53,683 bases of DNA from Oligoflexales bacterium (GCA_023301465.1 JALZUQ010000055.1:1-53683), one strand, 5' to 3'; shown: positions 7,812-16,482, counted from the stretch's first letter. Notes: a model not told the origin generated them from the letters alone. Numbers and translations: made by a program.

Positions 7812-8255
7812 ATGGAAGTTATATTAACACAAGATATTAAAAGCCTTGGCGAGTTCGGCAAAGTCGTTAACGTAAAAAACGGTTATGCACGTAACTATCT
7901 CGTACCTCAAGGTTTAGCGGTTTATGCAAACAAATCTAACAAGACTGCTCTTGATCGCCAATTAAAGGTTATCAACGCTAAAAGAGAAAAAGTAATCGCT
8001 GAAGCAAAACTAGTTGCTGCAAAGATCGAAAAGATTTCGGTGACTGTTGCAAAGCAAGTTGGCGAAGACGAAAAAATCTTTGGTTCAGTAACCACTGTAG
8101 AGCTACAGCAACTAGTTGCAGCTGAAGGCGTGGAAATCGACAAAAAAGACATTGTTATTCTTGAAGAGATCAAGAAGGTCGGTGTTTTCAATGCTGAAGT
8201 AAAATTACATTCGCAGGTATCTGCTAAGTTTAAGGTATGGGTAGTCGCTCAGTAA
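7812..8255 (+). CDS. rplI: 50S ribosomal protein L9
   Basis: 147 residues, the usual length. The N-terminal rRNA-binding domain MEVILTQDIKSLGEFGKVV NVKNGYARNYLVPQG is followed by the long connecting helix and the C-terminal domain (IFGSVTTVELQQ, EEIKKVGVFNAEVKLH). A GAGGGAAC site precedes the ATG. It is in an operon with rpsF and followed by dnaB, as in many bacteria, except that rpsR is missing from the set. Confidence 0.97.
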   Translation: MEVILTQDIKSLGEFGKVVNVKNGYARNYLVPQGLAVYANKSNKTALDRQLKVINAKREKVIAEAKLVAAKIEKISVTVAKQVGEDEKIFGSVTTVELQQLVAAEGVEIDKKDIVILEEIKKVGVFNAEVKLHSQVSAKFKVWVVAQ

Positions 8256-8316
8256 CCTGAGTTGCTTCATAAGAAACCTGAAACTAGTTTTATCATGAGG
8301 GGTGTAAATAAAGTTT

Positions 8317-9672
8317 ATGATACAGCCTCAAAAGCCATCATCATCTGATCCAATAGCGAAGCTCCCATTTGACGAGCAAGCTGAACGTGCGGTTCTAGGA
8401 GCTATCCTAAGAAACGGTGATCATATGATGATGGCTTCTGAGTTATTAGACTCTTCTTATTTTTTCAAAGAATCTCATCGTCATATTTTTTCATCACAAT
8501 TAGATCTCTACAAAAACAATGAAGGCATTGACGTGGTTACGGTGTCTTCGGCTCTGCAGTCCAATGTCAAAGCTCGTAACATAGGTCCTGCTTATCTTGT
8601 TGAACTTACTGAAAACTGCCCAGTAACTCAAAACATTGAGCATTATGCACAGATTGTCCGTAAGACTCACTTTTTAAGACGCATTATTCAATCCTCCCAC
8701 GACGCTATTGTGCGTGCTCAAAACCATCAAGAATCTGTTGAAGGCTTTATTGAATCTCTCGAAAAAGAGTTTCTAGAGATTTCAAATCAACACGACAAAG
8801 CGGGCTTAGTGAAAGCCGATGTTGTCATTGAAAGTACAATTGAGCAGATTCAAAAAAACATAGAGCACGAAGGTGAGGTCACTGGTGTTCCAACAGGCTT
8901 TATTGGAATTGATAATTTAATTGGTGGTTGGCAAAACTCAGACTTAACCATTGTTGCTGCACGTCCCGGTATGGGTAAAACAGCATTGATGCTTAACTTT
9001 ATGATGCACGCAGTCCATGCTGATAAGAAAGTAGCTTTTTTTACGCTAGAGATGTCAAAAGAACAGTTGATGTCTCGTGTATTATCTACCGAAGCGAGAG
9101 TGGATTCTATGCGTCTTCGTAGGGGAGATCTTAACGAAGAAGAGACTGACCGACTGATGGATTGTGCAAGAAAAATCTACGCAAAAAAAGACACCATCGG
9201 TATTGACGAGACTCCGGCACTTTCAATTTTGGAGCTTCGCTCAAGGTGTCGTCGCTACAAAAAAGAAAACGGCCTAGACTTAATCATTGTGGATTATCTT
9301 CAGTTGATGGTAGCTGGTGGTGCAAGGCGAGAGGCTTCTCGTGAGCGTGAGATCTCTGAGATATCCATGGGCCTTAAATCTCTTGCAAAAGAGCTTAACG
9401 TCCCTGTTATCACAGGTTCTCAGCTAAACCGTGGCCCAGATGCCAGACCTGATAAACGTCCTAAAATGAGTGATTTACGTGAATCAGGATCTATTGAGCA
9501 AGATGCCGATATGATCATGATGATTTATCGTGATGAAGTATACAATCCTAATTCTGAGCGAGCAGGGATTGCCGAAGTCATCGTAGGAAAAAACCGGCAC
9601 GGTTCCACTAAGACTATTGATCTTGCTTACCAACCTAATTTTGTTTCTTTCCATAATCTCATATCTGAATAG
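8317..9672 (+). CDS. dnaB: Replicative DNA helicase DnaB
   Basis: 451 residues. It unwinds DNA at the replication fork as a hexamer. The N-terminal domain (FDEQAERAVLGAIL, about 18-120) is joined by a linker to a RecA-like domain with Walker A ARPGMGKTA near 218, Walker B LIIVDYLQLM near 322, SQLNRGPDARPDKRP, and the SGSIEQDADMIMM and KNRHGSTKTIDL motifs. No intein is visible. The gene follows rplI after 61 bases and has a weak GAGGGG site. Confidence 0.97.
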   Translation: MIQPQKPSSSDPIAKLPFDEQAERAVLGAILRNGDHMMMASELLDSSYFFKESHRHIFSSQLDLYKNNEGIDVVTVSSALQSNVKARNIGPAYLVELTENCPVTQNIEHYAQIVRKTHFLRRIIQSSHDAIVRAQNHQESVEGFIESLEKEFLEISNQHDKAGLVKADVVIESTIEQIQKNIEHEGEVTGVPTGFIGIDNLIGGWQNSDLTIVAARPGMGKTALMLNFMMHAVHADKKVAFFTLEMSKEQLMSRVLSTEARVDSMRLRRGDLNEEETDRLMDCARKIYAKKDTIGIDETPALSILELRSRCRRYKKENGLDLIIVDYLQLMVAGGARREASREREISEISMGLKSLAKELNVPVITGSQLNRGPDARPDKRPKMSDLRESGSIEQDADMIMMIYRDEVYNPNSERAGIAEVIVGKNRHGSTKTIDLAYQPNFVSFHNLISE

Positions 9673-9709
9673 TTATCTTAGTTCAGTAAATCTGTTATTG
9701 GTTTTTTAA

Positions 9710-9949
9710 ATGAAAAAAATTATAGATATCTTTCTAACAATTTTAATTTATGTATGTGCTTTCTTTACACTGCTGTTTGGTTGGGTCTTTTATGAGAGAA
9801 ATAAACTTGATTATGTAGGTGGTAGACACTTTGATTCGGTAAATTCAGTAATATATGATGCTGGAGGTGTCCTTGTGTATGGTTTGATTTTTCTTGTATT
9901 TTTACTTGTTGGAATTGCCGTGTTCATAATAAAAAGATTTAGATCCTAG
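9710..9949 (+). CDS. Small membrane protein, unknown
   Basis: 79 residues with two clear transmembrane helices (about 5-27 and 52-73) separated by a polar loop (YERNKLDYVGGRHFDSVNSV). Short basic ends (MKK and KRFRS) would put both termini in the cytoplasm. The upstream 37 bases hold no strong ribosome binding site. I recognise no family. It begins an A/T-rich accessory stretch whose composition differs from the ribosomal genes before it. Confidence 0.55.
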   Translation: MKKIIDIFLTILIYVCAFFTLLFGWVFYERNKLDYVGGRHFDSVNSVIYDAGGVLVYGLIFLVFLLVGIAVFIIKRFRS

Positions 9950-10350
9950 TCTATTAATTACAGGAGATTTTTTTAATAGAATAATCACAATATATTACCT
10001 CTGATCGTGTACTCAAAGAATCCGGAGTTTTTTACTCATTTTTCTGGGGGAACAAAAAGATTTTTTTTGCTAAAATTTTATTTGTGATTGAGCGATTCTA
10101 AAATATACCGTCGTGAGCATTCTGTTGTCGAAATATCTAATCTTTCAAGCTGAGTGAATATGCTCTAAAATGCATTTCAGTCGGACACTTCTTGTAATAA
10201 AAGTTTTTGATGATATTCACAAAATATCTGATTCAATATAATCAGAAAAGAAGCTTGCAAGGTGCACTTATACTTATTTTAAAAGGACAGTATTTAAAAT
10301 AAAAACATGCTATATTATCTAAATATTACGAACTAAACGAAGAGGGCAGA
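9950..10350. other. A/T-rich intergenic region without a recognised gene
   Basis: About 400 bases, rich in A and T, with no open frame of coding character on either strand and no tRNA-like or terminator structure that I can defend. Its right end holds an extended -10 promoter element for the lipoprotein gene at 10351. Confidence 0.5.
10308..10316 (+). promoter_or_regulatory. Extended -10 element
   Basis: TGCTATATT fits the extended -10 pattern (TGnTAtAaT-like), 35 bases before ATG 10351. A convincing -35 is absent, as is usual for extended -10 promoters. Confidence 0.4.
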
Positions 10351-10725
10351 ATGTACAAATTTGTTATTATGATTATCGTTTTTAATTTTCTTAGCTGCAG
10401 AAGTGGTAATAACTCGGAAGTTAAAGAAATTGTTAAGTCGGATAGTGCTTTTAGGAATATTGAGCTCCAGCTTGTAGCACGAGAAGGCCTTATAAGTATG
10501 ATTTATAATTTAAAAAACAACAAAAGTAAAACCTATACCTCTAATGAAGACGATGTAATCTCTCACTTAAATTTAACTCATGATGCAGACATCGTAAAAA
10601 AATGGATGAATGAGTACCTGAAAAATGGGTATCAAGTTTGGTATACTGGGGAAGAATCAAAAAAGCATTCAAAATTATTAAATGACACCGTTCAGTATCT
10701 GAAAGAACATGGAGATGAAGAGTAG
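10351..10725 (+). CDS. Putative small lipoprotein
   Basis: 124 residues. The N-terminus MYKFVIMIIVFNFLSC ends in a lipobox (FLSC, Cys16), so the mature protein would be an acylated lipoprotein of about 109 residues. The rest is polar and rich in Lys, Asn and Glu, with no motif I recognise. AGAGGGCAG just before the ATG is a plausible ribosome binding site. It stands alone, with long gaps on both sides. Confidence 0.6.
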   Translation: MYKFVIMIIVFNFLSCRSGNNSEVKEIVKSDSAFRNIELQLVAREGLISMIYNLKNNKSKTYTSNEDDVISHLNLTHDADIVKKWMNEYLKNGYQVWYTGEESKKHSKLLNDTVQYLKEHGDEE

Positions 10726-10960
10726 TTTTTCGTATCGTCGCTAGGATTTTTTTCATCAAATAGTCTATTGATCGAAGCAAGTCGCCACAGAACTTTTCCT
10801 TCAATGAGATTTGTAAAAAGTAAAATAATTTTACTTAAGAATGAACTACAGTCTGGTCACTATGTTCTGCTTTTAAAAATCGAAACACTGGCCAGCCACC
10901 CCATGAAAAGTGGTGACATATGACCTAAATCTATAGAGTCATTGCCAGTCGGTTGCTTGG

Positions 10961-11013
10961 TTTTGTAAAAGGAGCTTGATATAAATTTTTTACTTTAAAC
11001 TCCTTTTACAAAA
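10961..11013. repeat. 14-bp perfect inverted repeat
   Basis: TTTTGTAAAAGGAG (10961-10974) and CTCCTTTTACAAAA (11000-11013) are exact inverted copies separated by 25 bases. It lies directly downstream of the hydrolase gene on the minus strand, so a terminator or an mRNA-end structure is possible, but the loop is long and no T run follows. A short mobile-element end is the other reading. Confidence 0.55.
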
Positions 11014-11022
11014 ATGATTCGG

Positions 11023-12417
11023 TTATTTGCGTAATTCTATCTCTAAGCGATCTCTACCTTGATTAAGCTGAGAATATTGTAAATTCATTTCAATTTTCTT
11101 ATTTTTTTCCACTTGAACTGCTAGTTTACCAGCATAAATATCAATAAAACTGAAATTATTGCTGCCGTGGTTAAAACGACGGTTTGGTTGAAAAACCATA
11201 TTTCTTAGCAAATTAACTTGTGAGTTGGTTTCAAAAGGAGCGACGACTCCATTAACAGAAGACCTCTCTGTTTGAGTGAAAACGTTTTTATAAGCTAGGC
11301 CTGTGTTTTGTTTTGAAAGTGCCGCATTACTTAACTTTACAAGTTTAGGATAGCCAATAAATATCTTTTTTGCCATCTGCAAATCAGGAACCACAACAAT
11401 ATGTCTCCTTGAATCACCGCTGGCACTTGCTTGGGTTGCTTCTACTATATTGGATTGATCTAAAGAAAAAGATCGAGCCTTTTGAGTAGGTTGAACCCAT
11501 TGACCACCATACGGATCTTGATTACTAATTTTTCTAAAGTGGGTCCATGCTTGTAACACTCTTGTCTCTCCTCTTACGTTAGATTTTTGAGAGTAAGAGT
11601 TTTCTGATGCAAAGAGAACACGTGCACGTGATTTTGGGTGCATCGTCACAGTTCTAACCATATGAGAGCGAAATCCTCCGACTCCGGGTTTTCCAAATTG
11701 AGCATAGACAGTGGCTAGATAGGTATGTTGACTCATATTATGAATATGCACTGTACCACCCTCGTAATTTGGTCTTTTTGCAAGAGCACTCCAAAAATGA
11801 TCTTTTGCTAAATTAAGCATGCTAGTTGCAGCAACATGATCAAGGGTTTTTGATTTTATGTTTTTAGTTGCTTCTTTTTCACTAAGCCAATGCCCACCAA
11901 TACCAGCAATCCCTCCATTGAATGATTTTTTAGTAGTATAGACATTAACCCACTTCAAAGTATTGCGGGGGAATGCATCGACACCTTTACTTTTACTAAC
12001 TGCATCTAAAGATAATGTGAGTGTTATTTTTGCTTTTTTTAATTTGGGTGGAACGAGCCTTACCGCAGTATCTGCACCGTAACTGTGACCAATGACCACA
12101 ATAGGGACATTCGGAAACATCTCGTTATATTTTTCAATATAATTAGCAACTGATGATTGCTGGTCCCATGTAAAGTAAGCGGTTCGAACTCCATACGGTT
12201 GAAGTTGACCTTTAAGATCTTTTTCTAAATCTTTTACAGCATTTACAAATAGTTTGTCTGATGCACCGCCAATGCAAACTACTAGCCCATTTTTTATGTA
12301 CTTTTGATGTTGGGCATTTAAATGAGAAGATAACAAAAATAAACTTACTAATAGGAGTTTAGCAAAAAAGCTTTTTTGCAGGGAACTGGTAAAATTTGAT
12401 GAAACACTTACTGTCAT
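11023..12417 (-). CDS. Secreted alpha/beta-hydrolase-like protein
   Basis: 464 residues. A Sec signal peptide (hydrophobic FAKLLLVSLFLLSS, probable cleavage after LNA near residue 35) is followed by a lipase-like core: a strand-turn GLVVCIGGAS, then VPIVVIGHSYGADTA, whose GHSYG is the nucleophile elbow (Ser near 112). Asp and His partners cannot be fixed by eye; Asp in LSLDAVS and His in GGHWLS or HNMSQHTYLA are candidates. The C-terminal half (about 300-464) has no recognisable domain. It is probably periplasmic or exported. It is a single gene ending beside a perfect inverted repeat. Confidence 0.65.
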   Translation of the reverse strand: MTVSVSSNFTSSLQKSFFAKLLLVSLFLLSSHLNAQHQKYIKNGLVVCIGGASDKLFVNAVKDLEKDLKGQLQPYGVRTAYFTWDQQSSVANYIEKYNEMFPNVPIVVIGHSYGADTAVRLVPPKLKKAKITLTLSLDAVSKSKGVDAFPRNTLKWVNVYTTKKSFNGGIAGIGGHWLSEKEATKNIKSKTLDHVAATSMLNLAKDHFWSALAKRPNYEGGTVHIHNMSQHTYLATVYAQFGKPGVGGFRSHMVRTVTMHPKSRARVLFASENSYSQKSNVRGETRVLQAWTHFRKISNQDPYGGQWVQPTQKARSFSLDQSNIVEATQASASGDSRRHIVVVPDLQMAKKIFIGYPKLVKLSNAALSKQNTGLAYKNVFTQTERSSVNGVVAPFETNSQVNLLRNMVFQPNRRFNHGSNNFSFIDIYAGKLAVQVEKNKKIEMNLQYSQLNQGRDRLEIELRK

Positions 12418-12904
12418 TACGATACGCCTTTTTATTGGTTCGTTTTACTAGCACTTAATTGAGATAAAAATCAATACAAAGAAACTTACATCGAACCCTT
12501 GGTGCCCTAGAGATAAGGGGGCTCAGATAGGCTTTTTATATTGTGTGTTATGGCTAAAATGTGCCCCTGCTTGAAGGCTGCGTCCTAGTCAGGAAGCTTA
12601 TCACGCTTTTCAAGCTGGTGTCGTTGCTGGACTATAGAAAATAAAGTCAATGATAATAGGATCCACTTAGCAGACAAATTGTGATTCGTTGGATTCGTTG
12701 ATTCGTTGGACGGAGACGCATTTCTAATGAAAAGTCATTCAATGACAGATTAATTAGTGCAGCTCCGTCCGACGAGACATCCTTGCTATATTCTTTTAAG
12801 AGCCCGTTATTCTATAATTTAAATATTAGTAAATTTTGTCAGCTGCCGACACCTTAGTAAAGAGTTAAGTTGTACTTTATCAATTGTAGGAGCTGATTAA
12901 ATCA
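12418..12904. other. Non-coding region with short repeats and stem-loops
   Basis: 487 bases without a convincing gene. Visible structure: GATTCGTTG-type short repeats at about 12683-12709; the inverted pair CGTTGGACGGAG (12704-12715) and CTCCGTCCGACG (12763-12774), imperfect by one base; and the pair GCTTGAA (12569-12575) and TTCAAGC (12609-12615) enclosing a further small CCTAGTCAGG hairpin. A small RNA or the remains of a mobile element are both possible. Confidence 0.4.
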
Positions 12905-13414
12905 ATGGAATCAGAGCTATTTAAAGTCGAAAAACACATTCGGATACTCCATGGTCAAAAAGTCATCTTAGATAGAAGTCTATCAGACCTCTATCAAGTT
13001 ACTACGAAAGCTCTCATTCAGGCCGTAAAACGCAATATAGAGCGATTTCCAGATGATTTTATGTTTCAACTGAGCTCAGAAGAACTTGAGAATTGGAGGT
13101 CACAAATTGTGACCTCCAATGATAAGGCGAAAATGAGTCTTAGGAGGCCCCCTTACGCCTTCACTGAGCATGGGGTGGCTATGCTCTCGAGTGTTTTGCG
13201 GAGCAAACGAGCCATTCAAGTTAATATAGAAATTATGAGAGCATTTTCAAATTTCAGAAGTATTTTAATGCATCATAAAGAGTTGTCTAAAAAGTTAGAA
13301 GAGCTTGAAAAGAAATACAACTATCAATTTAAGGTTGTCTTTGAAGCTATTCGTAACTTAATTACGGAGGAAAAAGCACAAACAAAACACCCAATAGGTT
13401 TTAAAAGGTCATAG
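12905..13414 (+). CDS. ORF6N-domain protein
   Basis: 169 residues. The region from about 8-95 (IRILHGQKVILDRSLSDLYQ, KRFP-like ERFPDDFMFQLSSEE, PYAFTEHGVAMLSSVLRS) matches the ORF6N domain found in phage antirepressors and in many free-standing chromosomal genes. A coiled-coil C-terminus (HHKELSKKLEELEKKY) probably mediates oligomerisation. It is probably DNA-binding. A TAGGAGC site precedes the start. Flanking gaps are non-coding and may be decayed mobile DNA, so it is likely horizontally acquired. Confidence 0.85.
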   Translation: MESELFKVEKHIRILHGQKVILDRSLSDLYQVTTKALIQAVKRNIERFPDDFMFQLSSEELENWRSQIVTSNDKAKMSLRRPPYAFTEHGVAMLSSVLRSKRAIQVNIEIMRAFSNFRSILMHHKELSKKLEELEKKYNYQFKVVFEAIRNLITEEKAQTKHPIGFKRS

Positions 13415-13747
13415 TTTTGAGAAAGATTGACGTAGCTGTACTCAAAACCAAGACCTCGCCCACTCTTACGAACACGCGTATCTCTACGAAAGAACATGAA
13501 ACTTTCTAATTATGCTTCCTTGGACTATGTGCTCGTCTTATAAGTGTTTTAGAGCAAGTTAAATTACTTAGGTAAATCATGTTTATTTCAACAAAAGATT
13601 TCTCTTCCCAACAGAAGCTAGAGCCGTCAAAGCACAAATTAGTTTATTGCTTGAAGCAAACTCAAAACGAAAACTCGATAGTGCTGAACTTGTTATTTGA
13701 GTCCGATCAATAAACTTAGATTTTTTTTGTTTTTAGCTAAAAAATTT
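13415..13747. other. Intergenic region, possible decayed coding remnant
   Basis: 333 bases. At about 13592-13700 on the plus strand a frame without a start reads LFPTEARAVKAQISLLLEAN and ends in a TGA, with protein-like composition; a different frame there has an ATG at 13579 giving 44 residues. Either may be the trace of a lost gene. No RNA gene or terminator is evident. Confidence 0.3.
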
Positions 13748-15049
13748 CTAAGGGTTATTCTTGTTTAGCGGAAATGTCATGCTATGTTTTTTAACATCGT
13801 CTACACGCGGGTTTAGCCATAAGTTATTGTCAATAATCATGCCTATTCTCGTGATTTTTTGAGAGACGGTAACAGAACCGAATTGATCGGGTTCAGTTGT
13901 TCCCATAAACACCACCATATTTCCATGAAACATAGTCGGTCGTAATATACTGGAGTGTGATGTGTCTGTAGACTGATTTATGGATTTAAAGAAGTCATTG
14001 TCGCCTGATTCGAAACTTGCTTTGCGGAGTAAGGTATCTATTTGTTGAAGTGAAAGCTCTGATATTCGTATTCCACCAAAGTTATGAATGCCTAACATTT
14101 GTTCTTGTGAGTGAGTGCTAGTTTCTAATCCAAGTTGAGTGTTGTTAGTGTTTCGTATGATTGTATGAGTGTTACTATTATGATTTGTTTTCAAGCCTAT
14201 CTCAAAAGCTACTTCTTCGACATTAATATTATTTTGATGGCCAGAATTAAAGTTAGGTAGCTCTGTTGATATAAATAAATTAAATCTTTGCTTCGTTTTT
14301 GTTCGTGCGTCGTCAAGATTTTCTTTTTTAGGTATAGGGTTTAGTTCAATTTGTAGGAAAATATGATTTTCTAATATCGTGTGGTTTGGTCCATCATCAG
14401 GAAGGTCGGCCACTGCGTCTGTAATCTGCATAGTGAAGTTTTGTAAGTCCGATTGACTAAAGTTCGCTTCATTTATGAGGTAGTTTTCTACCATAAATGT
14501 CTTTTGATTTTGAAGGAGGCCTCGAGCGTCTATATCATAGAATTGGTATTCGCCATGTGTGGAGTTTCCAACAAGAACTTGGCTCTTTAAAACAACTAAA
14601 CTTATTTCAGATGCTTGTTTGGTCTCTTTGGTGGGGATCTCTATCGTTTGTAAAATCCTACCTTCTATAAGGTTGAATGTTATAAGCTTTGTTGTTTTGT
14701 CTGTCTCACGAGTAAGCATAAAAGCACTGTCTTTGTAAAAAACTATACGCTTTAAAGTAGAGTTGTTTCTCTCTAGCTTTTGAAAAAACTCATTCAACTC
14801 AGCAATAGATGTAGGTGGGAAATTGATGGTGTTTTCTAACATCTCTTCACGTGACTGAATGCTCTCATTAAGAATGCGCTTCATAACCCCGTCTAAAAAA
14901 TAAGGGTTCGTTTCTGTTTCAGAGTCTGTTTCTGTTTCAGAGTCCGTCTCTAGCCGATCGTCAAATCCTCCATGGCAGGCGTAAACAGGCTCCATGCTAT
15001 ATGCGAAGACAAGATAGGTGATGATGAAGATGCTTGGTAGAGTTCTCAT
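13748..15049 (-). CDS. Secreted protein of unknown function
   Basis: 433 residues with an N-terminal Sec signal (MRTLPSIFIITYLVFAYS..VYA, cleavage before or at Cys25; VYAC could also be a poor lipobox). Directly after it is a duplicated acidic DSETET hexapeptide (two adjacent copies, encoded by an 18-base tandem duplication near 14909-14944). The rest is rich in Asn, Thr, Ser and beta-strand patterns (DSAFMLTRETDK, GEYQFYDIDARG) that could fold as a propeller-like extracellular domain. I recognise no family. It is a single gene with no partner nearby. Confidence 0.6.
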   Translation of the reverse strand: MRTLPSIFIITYLVFAYSMEPVYACHGGFDDRLETDSETETDSETETNPYFLDGVMKRILNESIQSREEMLENTINFPPTSIAELNEFFQKLERNNSTLKRIVFYKDSAFMLTRETDKTTKLITFNLIEGRILQTIEIPTKETKQASEISLVVLKSQVLVGNSTHGEYQFYDIDARGLLQNQKTFMVENYLINEANFSQSDLQNFTMQITDAVADLPDDGPNHTILENHIFLQIELNPIPKKENLDDARTKTKQRFNLFISTELPNFNSGHQNNINVEEVAFEIGLKTNHNSNTHTIIRNTNNTQLGLETSTHSQEQMLGIHNFGGIRISELSLQQIDTLLRKASFESGDNDFFKSINQSTDTSHSSILRPTMFHGNMVVFMGTTEPDQFGSVTVSQKITRIGMIIDNNLWLNPRVDDVKKHSMTFPLNKNNP

Positions 15050-15199
15050 TGGTGTAAAGCCTTGTGGTTCTGGAGGTTGAAGCTATATAAGAGGGGGCAA
15101 GCTAGCACAGTATTTCAGAGTGTTCAATTATTGATCGTGAAAAGCATTGAGCTCTTTAGGGGAGGGAAGCTATACTTTTTATAGCGTTTTAAATACAGA

Positions 15200-15236
15200 A
15201 AAACCCCGCTGAACCACAAGTTCAGTCGGGGTTTTG
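15200..15236 (-). terminator. Terminator of the Fis-type gene
   Basis: AAAACCCCG-CTGAAC-cacaa-GTTCAG-t-CGGGGTTTT forms a long stem with one bulge. A T-rich tail follows on the minus strand, 19 bases after the regulator's stop. The sequence is nearly symmetric, so it may also shield the 13748 gene from readthrough. Confidence 0.8.
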
Positions 15237-15254
15237 TCTAATGTTGTGTATAGC

Positions 15255-15614
15255 TTACGAGTGTAATCCGTACATTTTCATTTTTTTACGTAAAGTGTTT
15301 CTGTTGATACCCAAGATGCGTGCAGCATGTACTTGGTTTCCGCCAGTACGCTTCAAGATTTGACCAAGAAGTGGTTTTTCAACTTTCTTGATGATCAGTT
15401 CGTGAAGGTTTTCTGGGTAGAATGTACCAATTTGATCAAGAAATCTTGATATTTTTGACTCAACAACAGCTTCTAGAGAATAAGCGTCAAGTTGCGTTGC
15501 TAACTCAAGATCCTCTATTTTCTCAGCACCCTTGATCGAGCTCGTCGGGTCTGTGATAGTTGGTGTTGGAGTTGGTCCTAAATTTGCGTTCGTATGATTC
15601 ACAGTTGTTTCCAC
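15255..15614 (-). CDS. Fis-family DNA-binding protein
   Basis: 119 residues from GTG 15614, which has a GGAGAGG site 8 bases upstream; the frame is open to 15698 but without a better start. The C-terminal 45 residues (ILKRTGGNQVHAARILGINRNTLRKKMKMYG) form the Fis-type helix-turn-helix seen in Fis and at the end of NtrC-type activators. The N-terminal half is Thr/Pro-rich and then acidic. No AAA+ domain is present, so it is a free-standing Fis-like protein, probably a nucleoid or global regulator. It is divergent from grpE. Confidence 0.8.
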   Translation of the reverse strand: METTVNHTNANLGPTPTPTITDPTSSIKGAEKIEDLELATQLDAYSLEAVVESKISRFLDQIGTFYPENLHELIIKKVEKPLLGQILKRTGGNQVHAARILGINRNTLRKKMKMYGLHS

Positions 15615-15688
15615 TAAAGTATCCTCTCCATGCCTCAGTTCTTGTTCAATAATTTGCCCTGTAAAGGGGCTCGTTCCTACTGATTGGA

Positions 15689-15717
15689 TAAGTAGCAAGA
15701 GTATAAAAGGCTGTCAA
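15689..15717 (-). promoter_or_regulatory. Possible promoter of the Fis-type gene
   Basis: On the minus strand a perfect TTGACA (15712-15717) is followed after 17 bases by TACTTA (15689-15694) preceded by TG. The -35 is ideal and the -10 is poor. It lies 75 bases upstream of the chosen GTG start. Confidence 0.35.
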
Positions 15718-15829
15718 CAGCTGGGTTTTTTTTTTGAAAGGTCTTGAAATAATATAGCTTTTTAGGGTATCTGAGGTACCTAAGGACTGCTGAGTTTTTA
15801 GATACTTGTACAATTTGAGAGGAAATCCC

Positions 15830-16387
15830 ATGGAAATGGACCAAGAACAAGAAAAAGGCAAGATCTTAGACCTCGATGGAAATCAGGTTGAAGACGGTGT
15901 TTCTGAAGAAAATACGAACGAAAACTTGGCCGCTGAGCTGACCTCAGAAGAACTTTTAGAACAGCAAGTGAAAGACCAAGAAGAAAAATTTCTTCGATTA
16001 GTCGCGGAAATGGACAACCTTCGCAAGCGTCACGAAAAACAATTAAGCGACATGCAAAAGTTTGCTGTGGAAAAAGTGATGAAAGAAGTACTTCCGGTTC
16101 TCGATAGTTTTGAGCAAGCACTTGGAACAACTGATAGTGCCGAGTCAGAGTTTCATAAAGGTATGTTTTTAGTAAGAGAGCAACTTTTGCAATGTTTACA
16201 AAGAAACGGTTTGCAGCAAATGGAGAGTATTGGAAAACCTTTTGATCCAAACTTTCATCAGGCTATTAAGACAACTTCTGTTGAAGATAGTGATGAAGAA
16301 GTTGTTTTGACTGAGTTTCAAAAAGGCTACACCCTAAGTGGCAGGTTGATTCGTGCTGCTATGGTGGAAGTTTCATCAGGCAGTTGA
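15830..16387 (+). CDS. grpE: Nucleotide exchange factor GrpE
   Basis: 185 residues from ATG 15830, placed by a GAGAGGAAA site; an in-frame TTG at 15806 is less likely. An acidic N-terminus leads into the long dimerisation helix (LLEQQVKDQEEKFLRLVAEM, then DNLRKRHEKQ) and the C-terminal beta domain (GKPFDPNFHQAI, GYTLSGRLIRAAMVEV). It releases ADP from DnaK. dnaK and dnaJ are not adjacent, which is less common; the gene stands alone, with a terminator behind it and lon next. A CTTGAAA box at 15743-15749 resembles a heat-shock -35, but no matching -10 is clear. Confidence 0.95.
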   Translation: MEMDQEQEKGKILDLDGNQVEDGVSEENTNENLAAELTSEELLEQQVKDQEEKFLRLVAEMDNLRKRHEKQLSDMQKFAVEKVMKEVLPVLDSFEQALGTTDSAESEFHKGMFLVREQLLQCLQRNGLQQMESIGKPFDPNFHQAIKTTSVEDSDEEVVLTEFQKGYTLSGRLIRAAMVEVSSGS

Positions 16388-16409
16388 TGATTTGTGTTTT
16401 GCGAGCAAG

Positions 16410-16447
16410 AGAGTCACGTCATCCGTAAAGATGAAGTGACTCTTTTT
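16410..16447 (+). terminator. Terminator of grpE
   Basis: AGAGTCACGTCATC-cgtaaa-GATGAAGTGACTCT forms a stem with one internal mismatch and ends in TTTTT, 23 bases after the grpE stop. Confidence 0.85.
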
Positions 16448-16468
16448 AGTACCTAGCGTTTAAAAAAT

Positions 16469-16482
16469 AACCTGAACAGGTT
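16469..16482. repeat. Palindrome upstream of lon
   Basis: AACCTG-AA-CAGGTT is a perfect inverted repeat about 150 bases before the lon extended -10. It may be an operator or an accident; it does not match the CIRCE element. Confidence 0.25.

Noticed and set aside
12569-12615. Signal-recognition-particle RNA or tmRNA
   Set aside because: The region has a small stem-loop but none of the conserved loop sequences of either RNA.
12905-13414. Toxin-antitoxin or phage-defence module around the ORF6N gene
   Set aside because: No second gene with coding character is found on either side, only non-coding DNA and a possible remnant.
15743-15772. Heat-shock (sigma-32) promoter or CIRCE element before grpE
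   Set aside because: Only a CTTGAAA -35-like box is present; no CCCCAT-type -10 and no CIRCE inverted repeat could be found.
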